A stretch of 64,000 nucleotides of DNA from Bacteroidota bacterium (GTDB taxonomy: Bacteria > Bacteroidota > Bacteroidia > Flavobacteriales_F > PHOS-HE28), in NCBI GenBank assembly GCA_014584605.1, contig JACTMO010000087.1:45551-109550 (forward strand), read 5' to 3'. The notes under the pieces were generated by a model. That model saw only the letters and a program-made list of their open reading frames with translations, made no database searches and was not told where the DNA came from. Every line of letters begins with the position of its first letter. Within the stretch, counting starts at the first letter, position 1. The position numbers and the translations under genes are program-made. Positions 1-8,966 of this stretch are shown one piece after another.

Positions 1-1050
1 GGCATCTCCTGGCCCTTCATCCCCAAGGCGGTGCTCCTCACCGGGGCGGTGCTGTGCAGCACCCCGCTGGTGCTCTGGGAACGGTTGCGTTACGACCGAC
101 GCATCGCCCGCACCCCCGTCCGGGCTCCGCTGTTCATCATCGGACATCAACGCAGCGGCACCACCTACCTGCACTACCTCATCGGCCGCGATCCGCAGTT
201 CGGGTACCTGTCGGTGAAGGAGAGCTTCATGCCCTGGATCTACCTCACGCTGGCACCGGTACTGCGCCGCCTGTATGCCAGGGCGCTGCCCGACAAGCGG
301 CCGATGGACGACCTGCGCATGGGCGTGGACCTGCCCACGGAGCCCGAATACTCGATGGGCAACATGACGCCCTTCTCCATGATCCCGGGCTACTACTTCC
401 CACGCCGCATGCTGGAGGTGTTCCGGCGCAACGTGCTGTTCGAGGATGCCCGTGCGGCAAGGGCCTGGCAGCGCACCCTGCGCTACTTCATGCGCAAGCT
501 CACCCTGCACAACGGCGGCAAACCGTTGGTGCTGAAGAGCCCCGAGAACATGGCCCGTGTGAAGGAGATCCTGGAGGTGTTCCCCGATGCGCGCTTCCTG
601 CACATCATGCGCGACCCCTACCGCGTCTTCTTCAGCACCGAGCGGCTCTACGGCATCACCCTACCGCTGGTGACCATGCAGCACATGAAGGGCGAGGACC
701 TGGATGAAGCGCTGCTGCAGAGCTATGCGATGATGTTCGGAAAGTTCTTCCGGGACAAGGCCCTGATCCCCGCAGGGCAGCTGGCCGAGGTGCGCTACGA
801 GGACCTCATCGGCAACGAAGAGGACGTGTTGGAACGGGCGTACGCGCAACTGGGTCTGGACGGTTTCGAGGAGGCGCGCCCGCACATCCGCGCCGAGGTG
901 AAGAGCTATAACGGCTACCGCACCAACCGCTACAGCTATCCGCCTGAACGCATGCGCCTGGTGCGGGAGCGCTGGGCCCCGGTGTTCGACGCCCTGGGCT
1001 ATCCGAAGGATGTGCCGCTAAGTGCCCAGGAGCAGGTCGCGGAGGGATGA
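1..1050 (+). CDS. Sulfotransferase family protein, 5' end outside the window
   Basis: The frame is already open at base 1, so the true start lies upstream; the GTG at 31 is only the first start-like codon inside the window. The protein should transfer a sulfuryl group from PAPS to an unidentified acceptor. The 5'-phosphosulfate loop is the HQRSGTTYLHYLI stretch (about 148-186), and the 3'-phosphate site is the LKSPENMARVKE to HIMRDPYRVF stretch (about 532-630). This is the layout of the Sulfotransfer_3 family. A hydrophobic segment near the visible N-terminus (LLTGAVLCSTPLVL) may be a membrane anchor. The last 33 bases overlap the end of the convergent acyltransferase gene. Family is well supported; substrate is unknown. 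Confidence 0.85.
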   Translation, partial: GISWPFIPKAVLLTGAVLCSTPLVLWERLRYDRRIARTPVRAPLFIIGHQRSGTTYLHYLIGRDPQFGYLSVKESFMPWIYLTLAPVLRRLYARALPDKRPMDDLRMGVDLPTEPEYSMGNMTPFSMIPGYYFPRRMLEVFRRNVLFEDARAARAWQRTLRYFMRKLTLHNGGKPLVLKSPENMARVKEILEVFPDARFLHIMRDPYRVFFSTERLYGITLPLVTMQHMKGEDLDEALLQSYAMMFGKFFRDKALIPAGQLAEVRYEDLIGNEEDVLERAYAQLGLDGFEEARPHIRAEVKSYNGYRTNRYSYPPERMRLVRERWAPVFDALGYPKDVPLSAQEQVAEG

Positions 1051-2292
1051 AGCGAAGGCCCCGGCCTCCTGCTCGTTGAGCGCAAGCCCCTGACGCCCGA
1101 TCACCATCAGCAGGGCGCCGCGCTCCCTGCCCGTCACCACGCAGAGCCCGGGCGGGCCCGGTACCGGAGGCAGATGGAGCACCTGGGCGACGGGCCGACC
1201 GGCGAAGGTCACCGGCATGCGGTCCAGATCGCCCAGGTCGCTGTGCCCGAAGCTGCTCCATCGCCCCAGGGATGGCAGGGCGAACATGGCCGAGGCCAGC
1301 CAGGCCGGTGGATGGCGGAAGGCCCGCAACAACGACCGGTACCGCTGCGGAAAGCGTGAGCGCACCTGCTCCACCAGCTGCACGTTGAGGGCGCGCAGCG
1401 CCACCCCGGGGTCGTGCAGGTGTTCCCGCTCGAGGCGGAAGAAGAGGAAGGAGTTGAGGTTGGTGAGCAGGTGGCCCGGCCCGGTGGGCGGTCGCTGGTC
1501 AACGGGTGCGGAGAACCACAGGTATGGTGCGGGCCTGCCACGGCGCTCCAGCACGGCTTGCACGCCATGCGCCACCCCGGCCATGTACCAGGCGTTGCGC
1601 GACAGGGAGGCTCCCATGGCCCGGGCCCGTGCATTGATGCGGGCCGTCTCCTCCACCGTGAACCGCAGCACCTGGTAGTGCGGCTCCTCCCCTGCAGCGC
1701 CGCGCACCCACAGCGAGCCCAGCCGGGGCCCTGCGGTACGGAAGGCCGCCGCCGCGCAAGCCACCGCCTCGCGCCAGGCCCCAGGCCCCGGTGCGCGGTC
1801 CAGGGACGGCATCGCGGGGCCGTGCCAGGCCCCCGCCTCCACCGCATGCAGCAGGTTCAGCATGCCCTGATGGTCGAACAACGCATGATGGAAGGATGCC
1901 AGCACCTGCGTCGCCCCTGCGCCGTCCCGCACGTCGAAGCGCAGCAGCCCCTCGCGTCCCAGCGGTTCCCTGAGGCGCTGGGACAGCCAGGCCTCCCCGT
2001 CGTCGGCACGGTGGACGTGCACCACGTCCGGCGCATCCTCCGTGAGGCGCCAGCGCGGCAGCAGGGGCCAGCGGAAGCACCAGCGCACCCGGCCCACGGC
2101 CTGCACCACCGGGTTGGTGCGCAGCGTCGCGGCCACGTCGGCCGCATCGGCGGCGCCGAGGTCGAAGCGCATGCGGGAGATGTTCCCGGCTTGCCCGTGC
2201 GCCCGCATCGCGCGGTGCACGAGCCAGTGGAAGTGGTCCGGTCCCGAGAGCGGCCGGTCCATCTCCGGCGCGGACAGGGACCAGCGCGGCAT
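1018..2292 (-). CDS. Condensation-domain-like / wax-ester-synthase-like acyltransferase
   Basis: 424 residues. Its central motif FHHALFDHQG (about residues 153-162) matches the HHxxxDxxG active site of the CoA- or carrier-protein-dependent acyltransferase superfamily (NRPS condensation domains, PapA5, WS/DGAT). The second His would be the general base. The length fits a single free-standing domain. It lies 6 bases downstream of an acyl carrier protein gene on the same strand, so the carrier protein is the obvious candidate acyl donor. The start is the ATG at 2292. Overall similarity to any one subfamily is weak, so ester or amide formation and the acceptor remain open. Confidence 0.7.
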   Translation of the reverse strand: MPRWSLSAPEMDRPLSGPDHFHWLVHRAMRAHGQAGNISRMRFDLGAADAADVAATLRTNPVVQAVGRVRWCFRWPLLPRWRLTEDAPDVVHVHRADDGEAWLSQRLREPLGREGLLRFDVRDGAGATQVLASFHHALFDHQGMLNLLHAVEAGAWHGPAMPSLDRAPGPGAWREAVACAAAAFRTAGPRLGSLWVRGAAGEEPHYQVLRFTVEETARINARARAMGASLSRNAWYMAGVAHGVQAVLERRGRPAPYLWFSAPVDQRPPTGPGHLLTNLNSFLFFRLEREHLHDPGVALRALNVQLVEQVRSRFPQRYRSLLRAFRHPPAWLASAMFALPSLGRWSSFGHSDLGDLDRMPVTFAGRPVAQVLHLPPVPGPPGLCVVTGRERGALLMVIGRQGLALNEQEAGAFASSLRDLLLGT

Positions 2293-2298
2293 TCCGGG

Positions 2299-2541
2299 TC
2301 AGTGCATTTGGTGCTGGGCATAGGCCGCCAGCGAGCGCAGGTCGCGCAGGTCCCCGGCGCCGATGCCCTCCACGGGGATGCGCACCCCGAAGTGGTCCTC
2401 CACGGCCATCAGCAGTTCGATCACCGAGAGCGAGTCCAGCCCGAGCGTCTCCAGGGGGGCGTCGTCCACCACGGGACCGCCGTTGCGCTTGGCCACCAGG
2501 TCGCGCAGCACCAGCAGCAGATCCTCTTGGGGTACCGTCAT
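2299..2541 (-). CDS. Acyl carrier protein
   Basis: An 80-residue protein of normal ACP length. It has the phosphopantetheine attachment motif LGLDSLSVIEL, with Ser-37 as the predicted 4'-phosphopantetheine site, followed by the usual acidic helix (MAVEDHFGV). It is not in a fab context and is transcribed with the downstream condensation-like acyltransferase, so it is more likely a dedicated carrier for a special lipid or acylated product than the housekeeping AcpP. A TATCTTCG promoter element sits 10 nt before the ATG. Confidence 0.9.
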   Translation of the reverse strand: MTVPQEDLLLVLRDLVAKRNGGPVVDDAPLETLGLDSLSVIELLMAVEDHFGVRIPVEGIGAGDLRDLRSLAAYAQHQMH

Positions 2542-2551
2542 GGCCGCTGCG

Positions 2552-2559
2552 CGAAGATA
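2552..2559 (-). promoter_or_regulatory. -7 element of the ACP/acyltransferase operon
   Basis: The minus strand reads TATCTTCG, fitting TAnnTTYG, 10 nt before the ACP start codon. It lies back to back with the smpB element about 24 bp away. Confidence 0.55.
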
Positions 2560-2583
2560 ACCGGGTGAGGCGGTGCGGGGCCG

Positions 2584-2591
2584 TAGCTTCG
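2584..2591 (+). promoter_or_regulatory. -7 element of smpB
   Basis: The sequence is TAGCTTCG, ending 6 nt before the chosen smpB ATG. Transcription starting a few bases downstream would give an almost leaderless mRNA, and this supports the 2598 start over the longer frame. Confidence 0.55.
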
Positions 2592-2597
2592 TCGGCC

Positions 2598-3044
2598 ATG
2601 GCCGCTTCCACGATCGATGTGCGCAACCGGCGTGCGTCCTTTGAGTACCACCTGCTGGACAGCTTCACCTGCGGCCTGGTGCTGATGGGCTCGGAGATCA
2701 AGAGCATCCGGGCCGGGGGCGCCTCCATCAGCGAGGCCTTCTGCACCTTCATCGGGCCGGACCTGGTGGTGCGCAACATGCAGATCGCCCCGTACGGCAC
2801 GAACATCCACTACGTCCACGAGCCCCGGCGCGACCGCAAGCTGCTGTTGCGGGCCAGCGAGCTCGGCAAGCTGCGGCGCAAGGTGAAGGACGCGGGCATC
2901 ACCATCGTACCGGTGCGGCTGTTCATCTCCGAGGGCGGCTTCGCCAAGCTGGACATCGCGCTGGCCAAGGGCAAGAAGATGCACGACAAGCGCGAGAGCA
3001 TCAAGGAACGCGACGTGCGGCGCGACCTGGACCGCGAGGGATAG
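2598..3044 (+). CDS. smpB: SsrA-binding protein SmpB
   Basis: 148 residues. SmpB binds tmRNA and delivers it to stalled ribosomes in trans-translation. Recognisable parts are the N-terminal RRASFEYHLLDSF and MGSEIKSIRAG segments of the OB fold. The C-terminal tail is basic and contains GKKMHDKRESIKERD, which is typical of SmpB and inserts into the mRNA channel. The open frame extends 11 codons further upstream, but SmpB homology and the promoter element at 2584 place the start at 2598. The tmRNA gene itself was not seen in the window. Confidence 0.95.
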   Translation: MAASTIDVRNRRASFEYHLLDSFTCGLVLMGSEIKSIRAGGASISEAFCTFIGPDLVVRNMQIAPYGTNIHYVHEPRRDRKLLLRASELGKLRRKVKDAGITIVPVRLFISEGGFAKLDIALAKGKKMHDKRESIKERDVRRDLDREG

Positions 3045-3125
3045 GCCGGGTGCGGAGGCCTGTCGCGCATGCCGCTTCCAAGAAGTACGAGGACTACCTT
3101 TACCCCGCATCGTTCACCACCTGTG

Positions 3126-3146
3126 GGCCCCGGCGCTCCCGGGGCC
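3126..3146 (+). other. GC-rich hairpin in the antiporter leader
   Basis: The arms GGCCCCGG and CCGGGGCC form an 8-bp perfect stem with a 5-nt loop. It lies between a TACCTTTA promoter-like element (3095-3102) and the antiporter start at 3190. There is no U-run, so it is a leader structure rather than a clear terminator. Confidence 0.4.
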
Positions 3147-3189
3147 TTGCCGCGTGCGGACGGTGCAAGGAAGCCCCAACGGCCCGCCC

Positions 3190-5376
3190 ATGATGCAGCT
3201 CCAGGAATACCTCGCCCACATGCAGCACGAGTTCGTGCTCCCGCTGCAGAGCCCGGTGCTGGTGTTCGCTTTGATCCTCAGCATCATCCTGCTGGCCCCC
3301 ATCGTGCTCAAGCCGTTGAACATCCCCGGGATCATCGGGCTCATCATCTCCGGGGTGCTGATCGGCCCGCACGGGCTGCACCTGCTGGACAAGAACTCGG
3401 CGATCGACCTCTTCTCCACCATCGGTCTCCTGTACATCATGTTCATCGCGGGCCTGGAGCTGGACCTCAACGAGTTCAAGGCGCATCGCAACCAGAGCCT
3501 GACCTTCGGTCTGCTCACCTTCATCATACCCATGGCGGTGGGCTTTCCGGTGTGCCGCTACGCGCTGGGCTACGACCTCAACGCCAGCCTGCTCACGGCC
3601 AGCATGTTCGCCACGCACACCCTGGTGGCCTACCCCATCGTGAGCCGGCTGGGCGTGTCCAAGAACCAGGCCGTGGCCATCACCGTGGGGGGCACCCTGC
3701 TGACGGATACCGGGGTGCTGATCCTGCTCGCGGTGATCATCGGCAACAGCAAGGGCACGCTGAGCACGGACTTCCTGGTGCAGCTGGCCATCTCCCTGGC
3801 GCTGTTCTCGGCGATCATGTTCGTGGTGGTGCCGCGGATCGCCAAGTGGTTCTTCCGCAAGCTGGAGAACGAGAAGCACTCGCACTACATCTTCGTGCTC
3901 ACCGTGGTCTTCTTCGCCGCCTTCCTGGCGGAGCTGGCCGGGGTGGAGGCCATCATCGGGGCCTTCGTGGCCGGCCTGGCGCTCAACAAGCTGATCCCCC
4001 ACTCCTCGGCCCTGATGAACCGCGTGGAGTTCATCGGCAATTCGCTCTTCATCCCCTTCTTCCTGATCAGTGTGGGCATGCTGGTGGACGTGAGCGTGGT
4101 GACGCGCGGCCCCACGGCCCTCATCGTGGCCGGCACGCTCACGGCCGCAGCGCTCTGCGGCAAATGGCTCGCCGCCTGGCTCACCCAGGTCATCTTCGGC
4201 TATACCAAGGCGCAGCGCGGCCTGATCTTCGGCCTGAGCGGGTCGCACGCCGCGGCCACACTGGCCGTGATCCTGGTGGGCTACCGCGAGAACATCCTCG
4301 ACGAGAACATCCTCAACGGCACCATCCTGCTCATCCTCATCACCTGCATGGTGGCCTCCTTCGCCACCGAGAAGGCCGCCAAGCGCGTGGTGGTGGAAAC
4401 ACCTGACGACGGCAGCGACCTGCTGCGGAACAACGGTCGAATGGACGAGCACATCCTGGTGCCCACCGCCGCCATCCACGGGGCGGAGAAGCAACTGGAG
4501 TTCGCCATCTACATCAAGGACCGCAGGTCCGCCAAGCCCATTTCGGTGCTCACCGTGGTGTCCAACAACGACGAGGCCGAGCGCAACATCCTGAAGGCCC
4601 GCAACCAGCTGGACGCCTTCGTGCGGCAGGCCGCCGCGTCCGAGGTGAAGCTCAATGTGCTGACCACCATCGACCACAATCCGGCCGGCGGCATCGTGCG
4701 CACCTCGCGCGAGATCATGGCCGACATCATCCTGCTGGCCTGGCCGCAACGCGCGGGTTTCCTGGACCGTTTCCTGGGCGACAAACTGGCGAACATCCTG
4801 CAGAACGTGGACAAGACCGTCCTGATCTGCCGCTTCGAGCAACCGCTGGTGACGCACAAGCGCATCGTGTGCGTCGTGCCGCCCCTGGCCAGTTACGAAA
4901 AGGGGTTCGAGCTCTGGGTGTCCAAGCTGGTGAAGCTGGCCCAGGAGCTCTCCGTGCCCATCGTGGCCCATTGCGACCTGGCCACCGGCGAAGCCCTGGT
5001 CCGCACCGCCGAACGCCTGCGCACCAAGGCGCCCATCACCGTGCATCCCTTCGCCGAGTGGGAGGATTTCCTGGTGCTGGCCCGTCATGTGCGGGAAACG
5101 GACCTGTTCGTGCTGGTGGCCGCGCGCAAGGGTGCCGCCAGCTGGCTCAACGAGCTCGAGGGGCTTCCGGCCAAGATGGAGAAGTACTTCGCGGCCAACA
5201 ACAGGATGGTGATCTATCCACAGCAGTTCAGCACCGACCACGGCATCGAGGACTACTCCGATTTCTCCGCGGAGCCGCTGCACAAGGGCATCAGTGCCAT
5301 GCAGCGCATCACCCGCACCCTCGGCGACATCTTCCGGTCGGACAAGCCCGAGGAGGACCACCGCCCGAAGCCATGA
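3190..5376 (+). CDS. CPA2-type cation:proton antiporter with C-terminal stress-protein-like domain
   Basis: 728 residues. The first ~390 residues form about 12 hydrophobic segments typical of KefB/NapA-type antiporters, including LLAPIVLKPLNIPGIIG at the start and FIAGLELDLNEF. An Asp in TLLTDTGVLILL probably corresponds to the ion-binding TM region. The remaining ~300 residues are soluble and resemble two tandem universal-stress-protein-like domains, a common regulatory tail in Bacteroidota antiporters. It probably exchanges Na+ or K+ for H+ across the inner membrane. The frame is open from a GTG at 3154, but the paired ATGs at 3190 and 3193, just after an AAGGA stretch, are better starts. 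Confidence 0.85.
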   Translation: MMQLQEYLAHMQHEFVLPLQSPVLVFALILSIILLAPIVLKPLNIPGIIGLIISGVLIGPHGLHLLDKNSAIDLFSTIGLLYIMFIAGLELDLNEFKAHRNQSLTFGLLTFIIPMAVGFPVCRYALGYDLNASLLTASMFATHTLVAYPIVSRLGVSKNQAVAITVGGTLLTDTGVLILLAVIIGNSKGTLSTDFLVQLAISLALFSAIMFVVVPRIAKWFFRKLENEKHSHYIFVLTVVFFAAFLAELAGVEAIIGAFVAGLALNKLIPHSSALMNRVEFIGNSLFIPFFLISVGMLVDVSVVTRGPTALIVAGTLTAAALCGKWLAAWLTQVIFGYTKAQRGLIFGLSGSHAAATLAVILVGYRENILDENILNGTILLILITCMVASFATEKAAKRVVVETPDDGSDLLRNNGRMDEHILVPTAAIHGAEKQLEFAIYIKDRRSAKPISVLTVVSNNDEAERNILKARNQLDAFVRQAAASEVKLNVLTTIDHNPAGGIVRTSREIMADIILLAWPQRAGFLDRFLGDKLANILQNVDKTVLICRFEQPLVTHKRIVCVVPPLASYEKGFELWVSKLVKLAQELSVPIVAHCDLATGEALVRTAERLRTKAPITVHPFAEWEDFLVLARHVRETDLFVLVAARKGAASWLNELEGLPAKMEKYFAANNRMVIYPQQFSTDHGIEDYSDFSAEPLHKGISAMQRITRTLGDIFRSDKPEEDHRPKP

Positions 5377-5514
5377 GCCCGCTGGGCCGGTGGGTGGGCT
5401 TAGCTTCGCCGGTCGGCAAGGCCGCAGGTCCGCTCCAGGCGAGCACCCTGCGGCGCCGCATGGCCGGACCAGGGATGAACGAGGAAAGCTGCCCGCTGCA
5501 GCATCGTTGTTACC

Positions 5515-7551
5515 ATGACCGCTGAGCGCCCCTCCTGGCGCGCGCAATTGGCCGCTGCCGACCCACGCCTGGTCCCCGGCCCCCGGTGGGCCCGCGCAGG
5601 GTTGCTTTTGTTGCTGCTGCTCGCGGCAGTGCTGCGGCTGCTGGGCTGGCCCCTCATCCCCTTCACCCACGACGAGATCAGTGCGCTGGTGCGGCTCTAT
5701 CCCGACCTGGGCACCACCATCCGGCGCGGGGTCATCGAGCTGGACACGCACCCGCCCGGGGTGCAGGTGCTGGAGTGGCTGTGGACGCGGCTGGTGGGCA
5801 CCCGCGAGGGACTCGTCCAACTGCCCTTCATCGCCGCCTCGCTGGCGGCCATCGTGCTCATGTACCGCTTCGCGCTGACCTGGACCACGGCCACGGCGGC
5901 CCTGGCGGTGGCGGCCCTGCTCGCCTCGCTGCAGTACACCGTGCTCTATGGCCAGCTGGCACGACCGTACGCCTTCGGCCTCTTCACCGTGGCGCTGCTG
6001 GCCGACCAATGGACGCGCTGGCTGGCCGACCAGCGGAACCGGCATCTGGTCGGCGCCGCCCTGGCCGCAGCCCTGTGCGCCTACACCCATCACTTCGCCG
6101 CCCTGGTGGCCGCGCTCATCATGGCCAGCGGGCTCCTCCTGTCGCCTCCCGACCGGCGCCGGTACTGGCTCCTGGCCTGCCTCGTGAGCCTGCTGCTCTA
6201 CCTGCCCAACATCCCCATCCTAATGCACCAGCTCGGTCTGGGCGGCCTCCAGGAGTGGCTGGCCCCACCGGATGCGTACTGGTTCCCCGACCACTTCCGT
6301 TGGGTCGCGCACGGGTCGTCCTGGTTCGGGGTGCTGCTTGGTCTGGCCGGGACCGCCTCCCTGGTGGGCTGGTGGCGGGGTGCCGCACGTGCATGGCCCA
6401 TCGTGCCGGTGCTGATCCTGTGGGTGGTGGTCCCCGCCGTGCTGGGCTACGGCTACAGCGTGTGGCGCGCCCCGGTGTTGCAGCACTCGGTGCTCGTGTT
6501 CTCCTTCCCCTTCGCACTGGTCCTGTTGCTGGGTGGGCTGCACTTGCGGCGCCCGGCCCTGGCCCTGGCCCCCGCCCTGGTGCTGGCCGGGGTGGCCACC
6601 CTCACCCTCTTCACCGTGCGTCGGCACCACCTCACCGCGCTCCGGTCCAAGTACGAGGTTTTCATGCAGGCGGCGGTGGACGGGGCCGCACGTCCTGACC
6701 TCATGGTGGTGATCGACGCCCCGCCCGAGGTGCTGGACCTGCTGGAACGGGAACCGCGTTACCACGCCGCCCGCGGGAACTACCTGCGCCTGCGCGACCT
6801 CAACGGCCTGTCGGGCCTGCGCGAACGCATCCGGTCGCAACGGCCGACCGAGGTGGTGCTGGGCCTGTTCCACAGTACGGACCGGGCGCTGCAGGCCCTG
6901 GTGCAACAGGAGCATCCCCTGCTCTTGCGGCGCGTGGACCTGGTGGAGGGCCAGCTGATGCATTTCGCCACCACCGGCCACGGCCTCATCGACACGACGG
7001 CATGGGCCGCCACCGCACCGGGGATGCCGCTGCTAGGCTGGCAGGTGGAGCCCACGCTCCCGCGCACGGACGGACCCACGGGACCGGCCTGGGTCCTGGA
7101 CGGGAGGGAGTTCGGCCTTCTCTTCGGTCCGTCGCTCCCGGCCACGGTCCGCCCCAACGATGTGCTCGAACTGCAGCTCGACGCCTCGGTCCTGGATACG
7201 GTCGGCCTTGCGCTCGAGGCCGTGATCGAAGTGCGGGGGGCCTGGGCCGATCGCGATACGGTGCTCGCCTACCGGGGGGCCTCCGCACGCTCCTGCGGGA
7301 TGCGGCTCGGGGAACGTGGCCCCGTGGTGGTGGCCCTGCCCTTCAGCCGGGCGCTGCTGCGCCATGCCGGGCTGCGCGTCCGCGCCTATGTGTGGAACCG
7401 TTACGGCGGCAAGGTCCAAGTGCATGGGGTACGGCTCCGATGGCGCGAAGGCGACCCCGCGCTGTACGGCCTGCTGGCACCGATCGAAGGCCCGTGGCGC
7501 TTCGCCCCGGGGAACGATGGACCAACGCGCCCGGCGAGCGTACGTCCATGA
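5515..7551 (+). CDS. Membrane glycosyltransferase, GT39/ArnT-like
   Basis: 678 residues with 9-11 predicted membrane segments in the first ~370 residues. Near the N-terminus are FTHDEISALVRL and ELDTHPPGVQVLEWLW. An acidic residue in the first periplasmic loop and a DxHPP stretch are hallmarks of PMT/ArnT-type enzymes that use polyprenyl-phosphate sugar donors. The C-terminal ~300 residues are a soluble, presumably periplasmic, beta-rich domain without a recognised family. The acceptor is unknown. A TAGCTTCG element lies at 5401-5408, about 100 nt before the ATG at 5515. Confidence 0.75.
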   Translation: MTAERPSWRAQLAAADPRLVPGPRWARAGLLLLLLLAAVLRLLGWPLIPFTHDEISALVRLYPDLGTTIRRGVIELDTHPPGVQVLEWLWTRLVGTREGLVQLPFIAASLAAIVLMYRFALTWTTATAALAVAALLASLQYTVLYGQLARPYAFGLFTVALLADQWTRWLADQRNRHLVGAALAAALCAYTHHFAALVAALIMASGLLLSPPDRRRYWLLACLVSLLLYLPNIPILMHQLGLGGLQEWLAPPDAYWFPDHFRWVAHGSSWFGVLLGLAGTASLVGWWRGAARAWPIVPVLILWVVVPAVLGYGYSVWRAPVLQHSVLVFSFPFALVLLLGGLHLRRPALALAPALVLAGVATLTLFTVRRHHLTALRSKYEVFMQAAVDGAARPDLMVVIDAPPEVLDLLEREPRYHAARGNYLRLRDLNGLSGLRERIRSQRPTEVVLGLFHSTDRALQALVQQEHPLLLRRVDLVEGQLMHFATTGHGLIDTTAWAATAPGMPLLGWQVEPTLPRTDGPTGPAWVLDGREFGLLFGPSLPATVRPNDVLELQLDASVLDTVGLALEAVIEVRGAWADRDTVLAYRGASARSCGMRLGERGPVVVALPFSRALLRHAGLRVRAYVWNRYGGKVQVHGVRLRWREGDPALYGLLAPIEGPWRFAPGNDGPTRPASVRP

Positions 7552-7589
7552 AGGAGCGACGGGCCGGCCTCGGCGCTGAAAAATGGAAA

Positions 7590-7607
7590 GGCCGCCCGCG
7601 GGCGGCC
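7590..7607. terminator. Bidirectional hairpin terminator between convergent genes
   Basis: GGCCGCCC-GC-GGGCGGCC is a palindrome between the stop codons of the glycosyltransferase (7551) and the DUF3078 gene (7630). On the minus strand it is followed by TTTCCATTTTTC, a fair U-rich tail. Confidence 0.75.
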
Positions 7608-7629
7608 CTTCCGGAACGTTCGTCGCCGG

Positions 7630-8613
7630 TCAGAACTTGAAGTTCAGCCCGATGCCCAGGGTCTCGCGGAACTGCGTGGTGGGTCCGTACTTGGCCACAC
7701 CGTCCTCCGTGCGGGCGATGTTGATGTCGTGGTCGTACAGCACCATGGTGTTGAGCGTGGCCGCGAACCAGCTGTTCACCTTGAAGGTCCACAGCATCTC
7801 CCAGTTCACGTCGATGTTCGAGGGCTCCTTCAGGTAGTTGCTGAACAGGTCGAGGCGGGTCATGAAGCCGATGTTCTTGGCCACGTCCGTCTGGTAGGTC
7901 AGGTTCAGGAAGGCACCCAGCTGGAAGAGCGTGTTCTCCCCGGCGGTCACCCGGCGGATCAAGCCGCCCGTGGTGTCGTACACCGCAGGGTCCACCCCGA
8001 AGTTGCCCGCATCGGCCAGGTCCTGGTCCATCACGAAGGTGATCTTGGCCGTGACGGGCGACAGGTAGACGCTGAGCTTCTTGTTGGGCTTGTAGTCCAC
8101 ACCGAGGCCGAACAGCAGGTAACCGGGGGCCAGCAGGTTGGAGATCTTCACCGTGTCGTTCTTGGCGTCGAAACCCTCGGTGAACTGGGAACGGAACTGC
8201 AGCATGGCACTGGCATACCAAGGCCCCTTCATCTGGTAGCCATAGCGCGAGTTGAGCTCAAAACGGTCGTCGCTCTTGAAGGTGCGCTTGCCCTCCTGGG
8301 CCAGCAGGCCATAGGCCAGGGCCAGGGAGTTATCCCAGGCGATATGGCCTTTGCGTTTGTTGGCGAAGGCGTTCACCTGGGCGATGCCGCTCATGCTGCT
8401 CAGGCCACCCGCGGCCCAGTTCACGAGCTGCACCTGGGTGAGGTTCAACTGGAACACACCGCCCTTGGTCCACACCTGGGCGGAATCGATGGTGGCGGCC
8501 GGTTTGTCGCGCAACGCTTTGCGGTCGGCGTCCTGAAGGTCCTCCTGGGCCATGGAGGTGGTGGCCAGCAGGCTCGCGAGCACGGCAGGCACAAGGCGGA
8601 ACGGTCGATTCAT
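7630..8613 (-). CDS. DUF3078 outer-membrane beta-barrel-like protein
   Basis: 327 residues with a signal peptide (about residues 1-22, ending in TTSMAQ). The VWTKGGVFQLNLTQVQLVNW stretch followed by alternating aromatic beta strands matches the DUF3078 family of Bacteroidota. The C-terminus ends GLNFKF, a strand with terminal Phe as in outer-membrane barrels. Function is unknown. The gene stands alone between a terminator and tRNA-Val. No clear -7 element was seen in the 157 bases upstream. Confidence 0.8.
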   Translation of the reverse strand: MNRPFRLVPAVLASLLATTSMAQEDLQDADRKALRDKPAATIDSAQVWTKGGVFQLNLTQVQLVNWAAGGLSSMSGIAQVNAFANKRKGHIAWDNSLALAYGLLAQEGKRTFKSDDRFELNSRYGYQMKGPWYASAMLQFRSQFTEGFDAKNDTVKISNLLAPGYLLFGLGVDYKPNKKLSVYLSPVTAKITFVMDQDLADAGNFGVDPAVYDTTGGLIRRVTAGENTLFQLGAFLNLTYQTDVAKNIGFMTRLDLFSNYLKEPSNIDVNWEMLWTFKVNSWFAATLNTMVLYDHDINIARTEDGVAKYGPTTQFRETLGIGLNFKF

Positions 8614-8770
8614 GGAGGGGAGATCTGATATGGTGCGGGATCGAGCACCCTGAAAGGCCTCACAGCGAGCGGATGGAGCCGTTGATGGGCATGGGGTGAG
8701 GTCGGGATGGATCGTCCTTCTTGTGCAATACGCTTCGCTCTGCGGCTGTATGGTGCGTTGTTGATCTCGG

Positions 8771-8845
8771 TGGGCACTGCAGGATTCGAACCAGCGACCC
8801 CTACCCTGTCAAGGTAGTGCTCTGAACCAGCTGAGCTAAGTGCCC
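8771..8845 (-). tRNA. tRNA-Val (anticodon GAC)
   Basis: Read on the minus strand, GGGCACT pairs with AGTGCCC as the acceptor stem, with discriminator A at 8771. The D arm is GCTC/GAGC. The anticodon stem is CTACC/GGTAG around the loop TTGACAG, giving anticodon GAC. The T loop is TTCGAAT. The T stem carries one mismatch (T-T) in the middle. CCA is not encoded. Confidence 0.95.
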
Positions 8846-8854
8846 GAAGGGCGG

Positions 8855-8862
8855 CAAAGGTA
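8855..8862 (-). promoter_or_regulatory. -7 element of tRNA-Val
   Basis: The minus strand reads TACCTTTG, an exact TAnnTTTG match, ending 9 nt before the first base of the tRNA. Confidence 0.7.
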
Positions 8863-8942
8863 ACCGCTGTCGCGGAATAGGGATGCCTCGCTCGATCGCG
8901 CGAGGCACGCGGTCCGGCTCCAGCGATGCACCACACCCCGAC

Positions 8943-8950
8943 TATCTTTG
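8943..8950 (+). promoter_or_regulatory. -7 element of the fatty-acid hydroxylase gene
   Basis: TATCTTTG, an exact TAnnTTTG match, 16 nt before the ATG at 8967. It supports that start over the longer open frame. Confidence 0.65.
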
Positions 8951-8966
8951 CGTCGAGCAACACCGC

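Noticed and set aside
3100..6093. A 997-codon open frame on the minus strand
   Set aside because: It runs opposite the antiporter and glycosyltransferase genes. Its translation is low-complexity (His/Gln/Gly/Arg-rich) with no fold signature, a typical shadow in GC-rich DNA.
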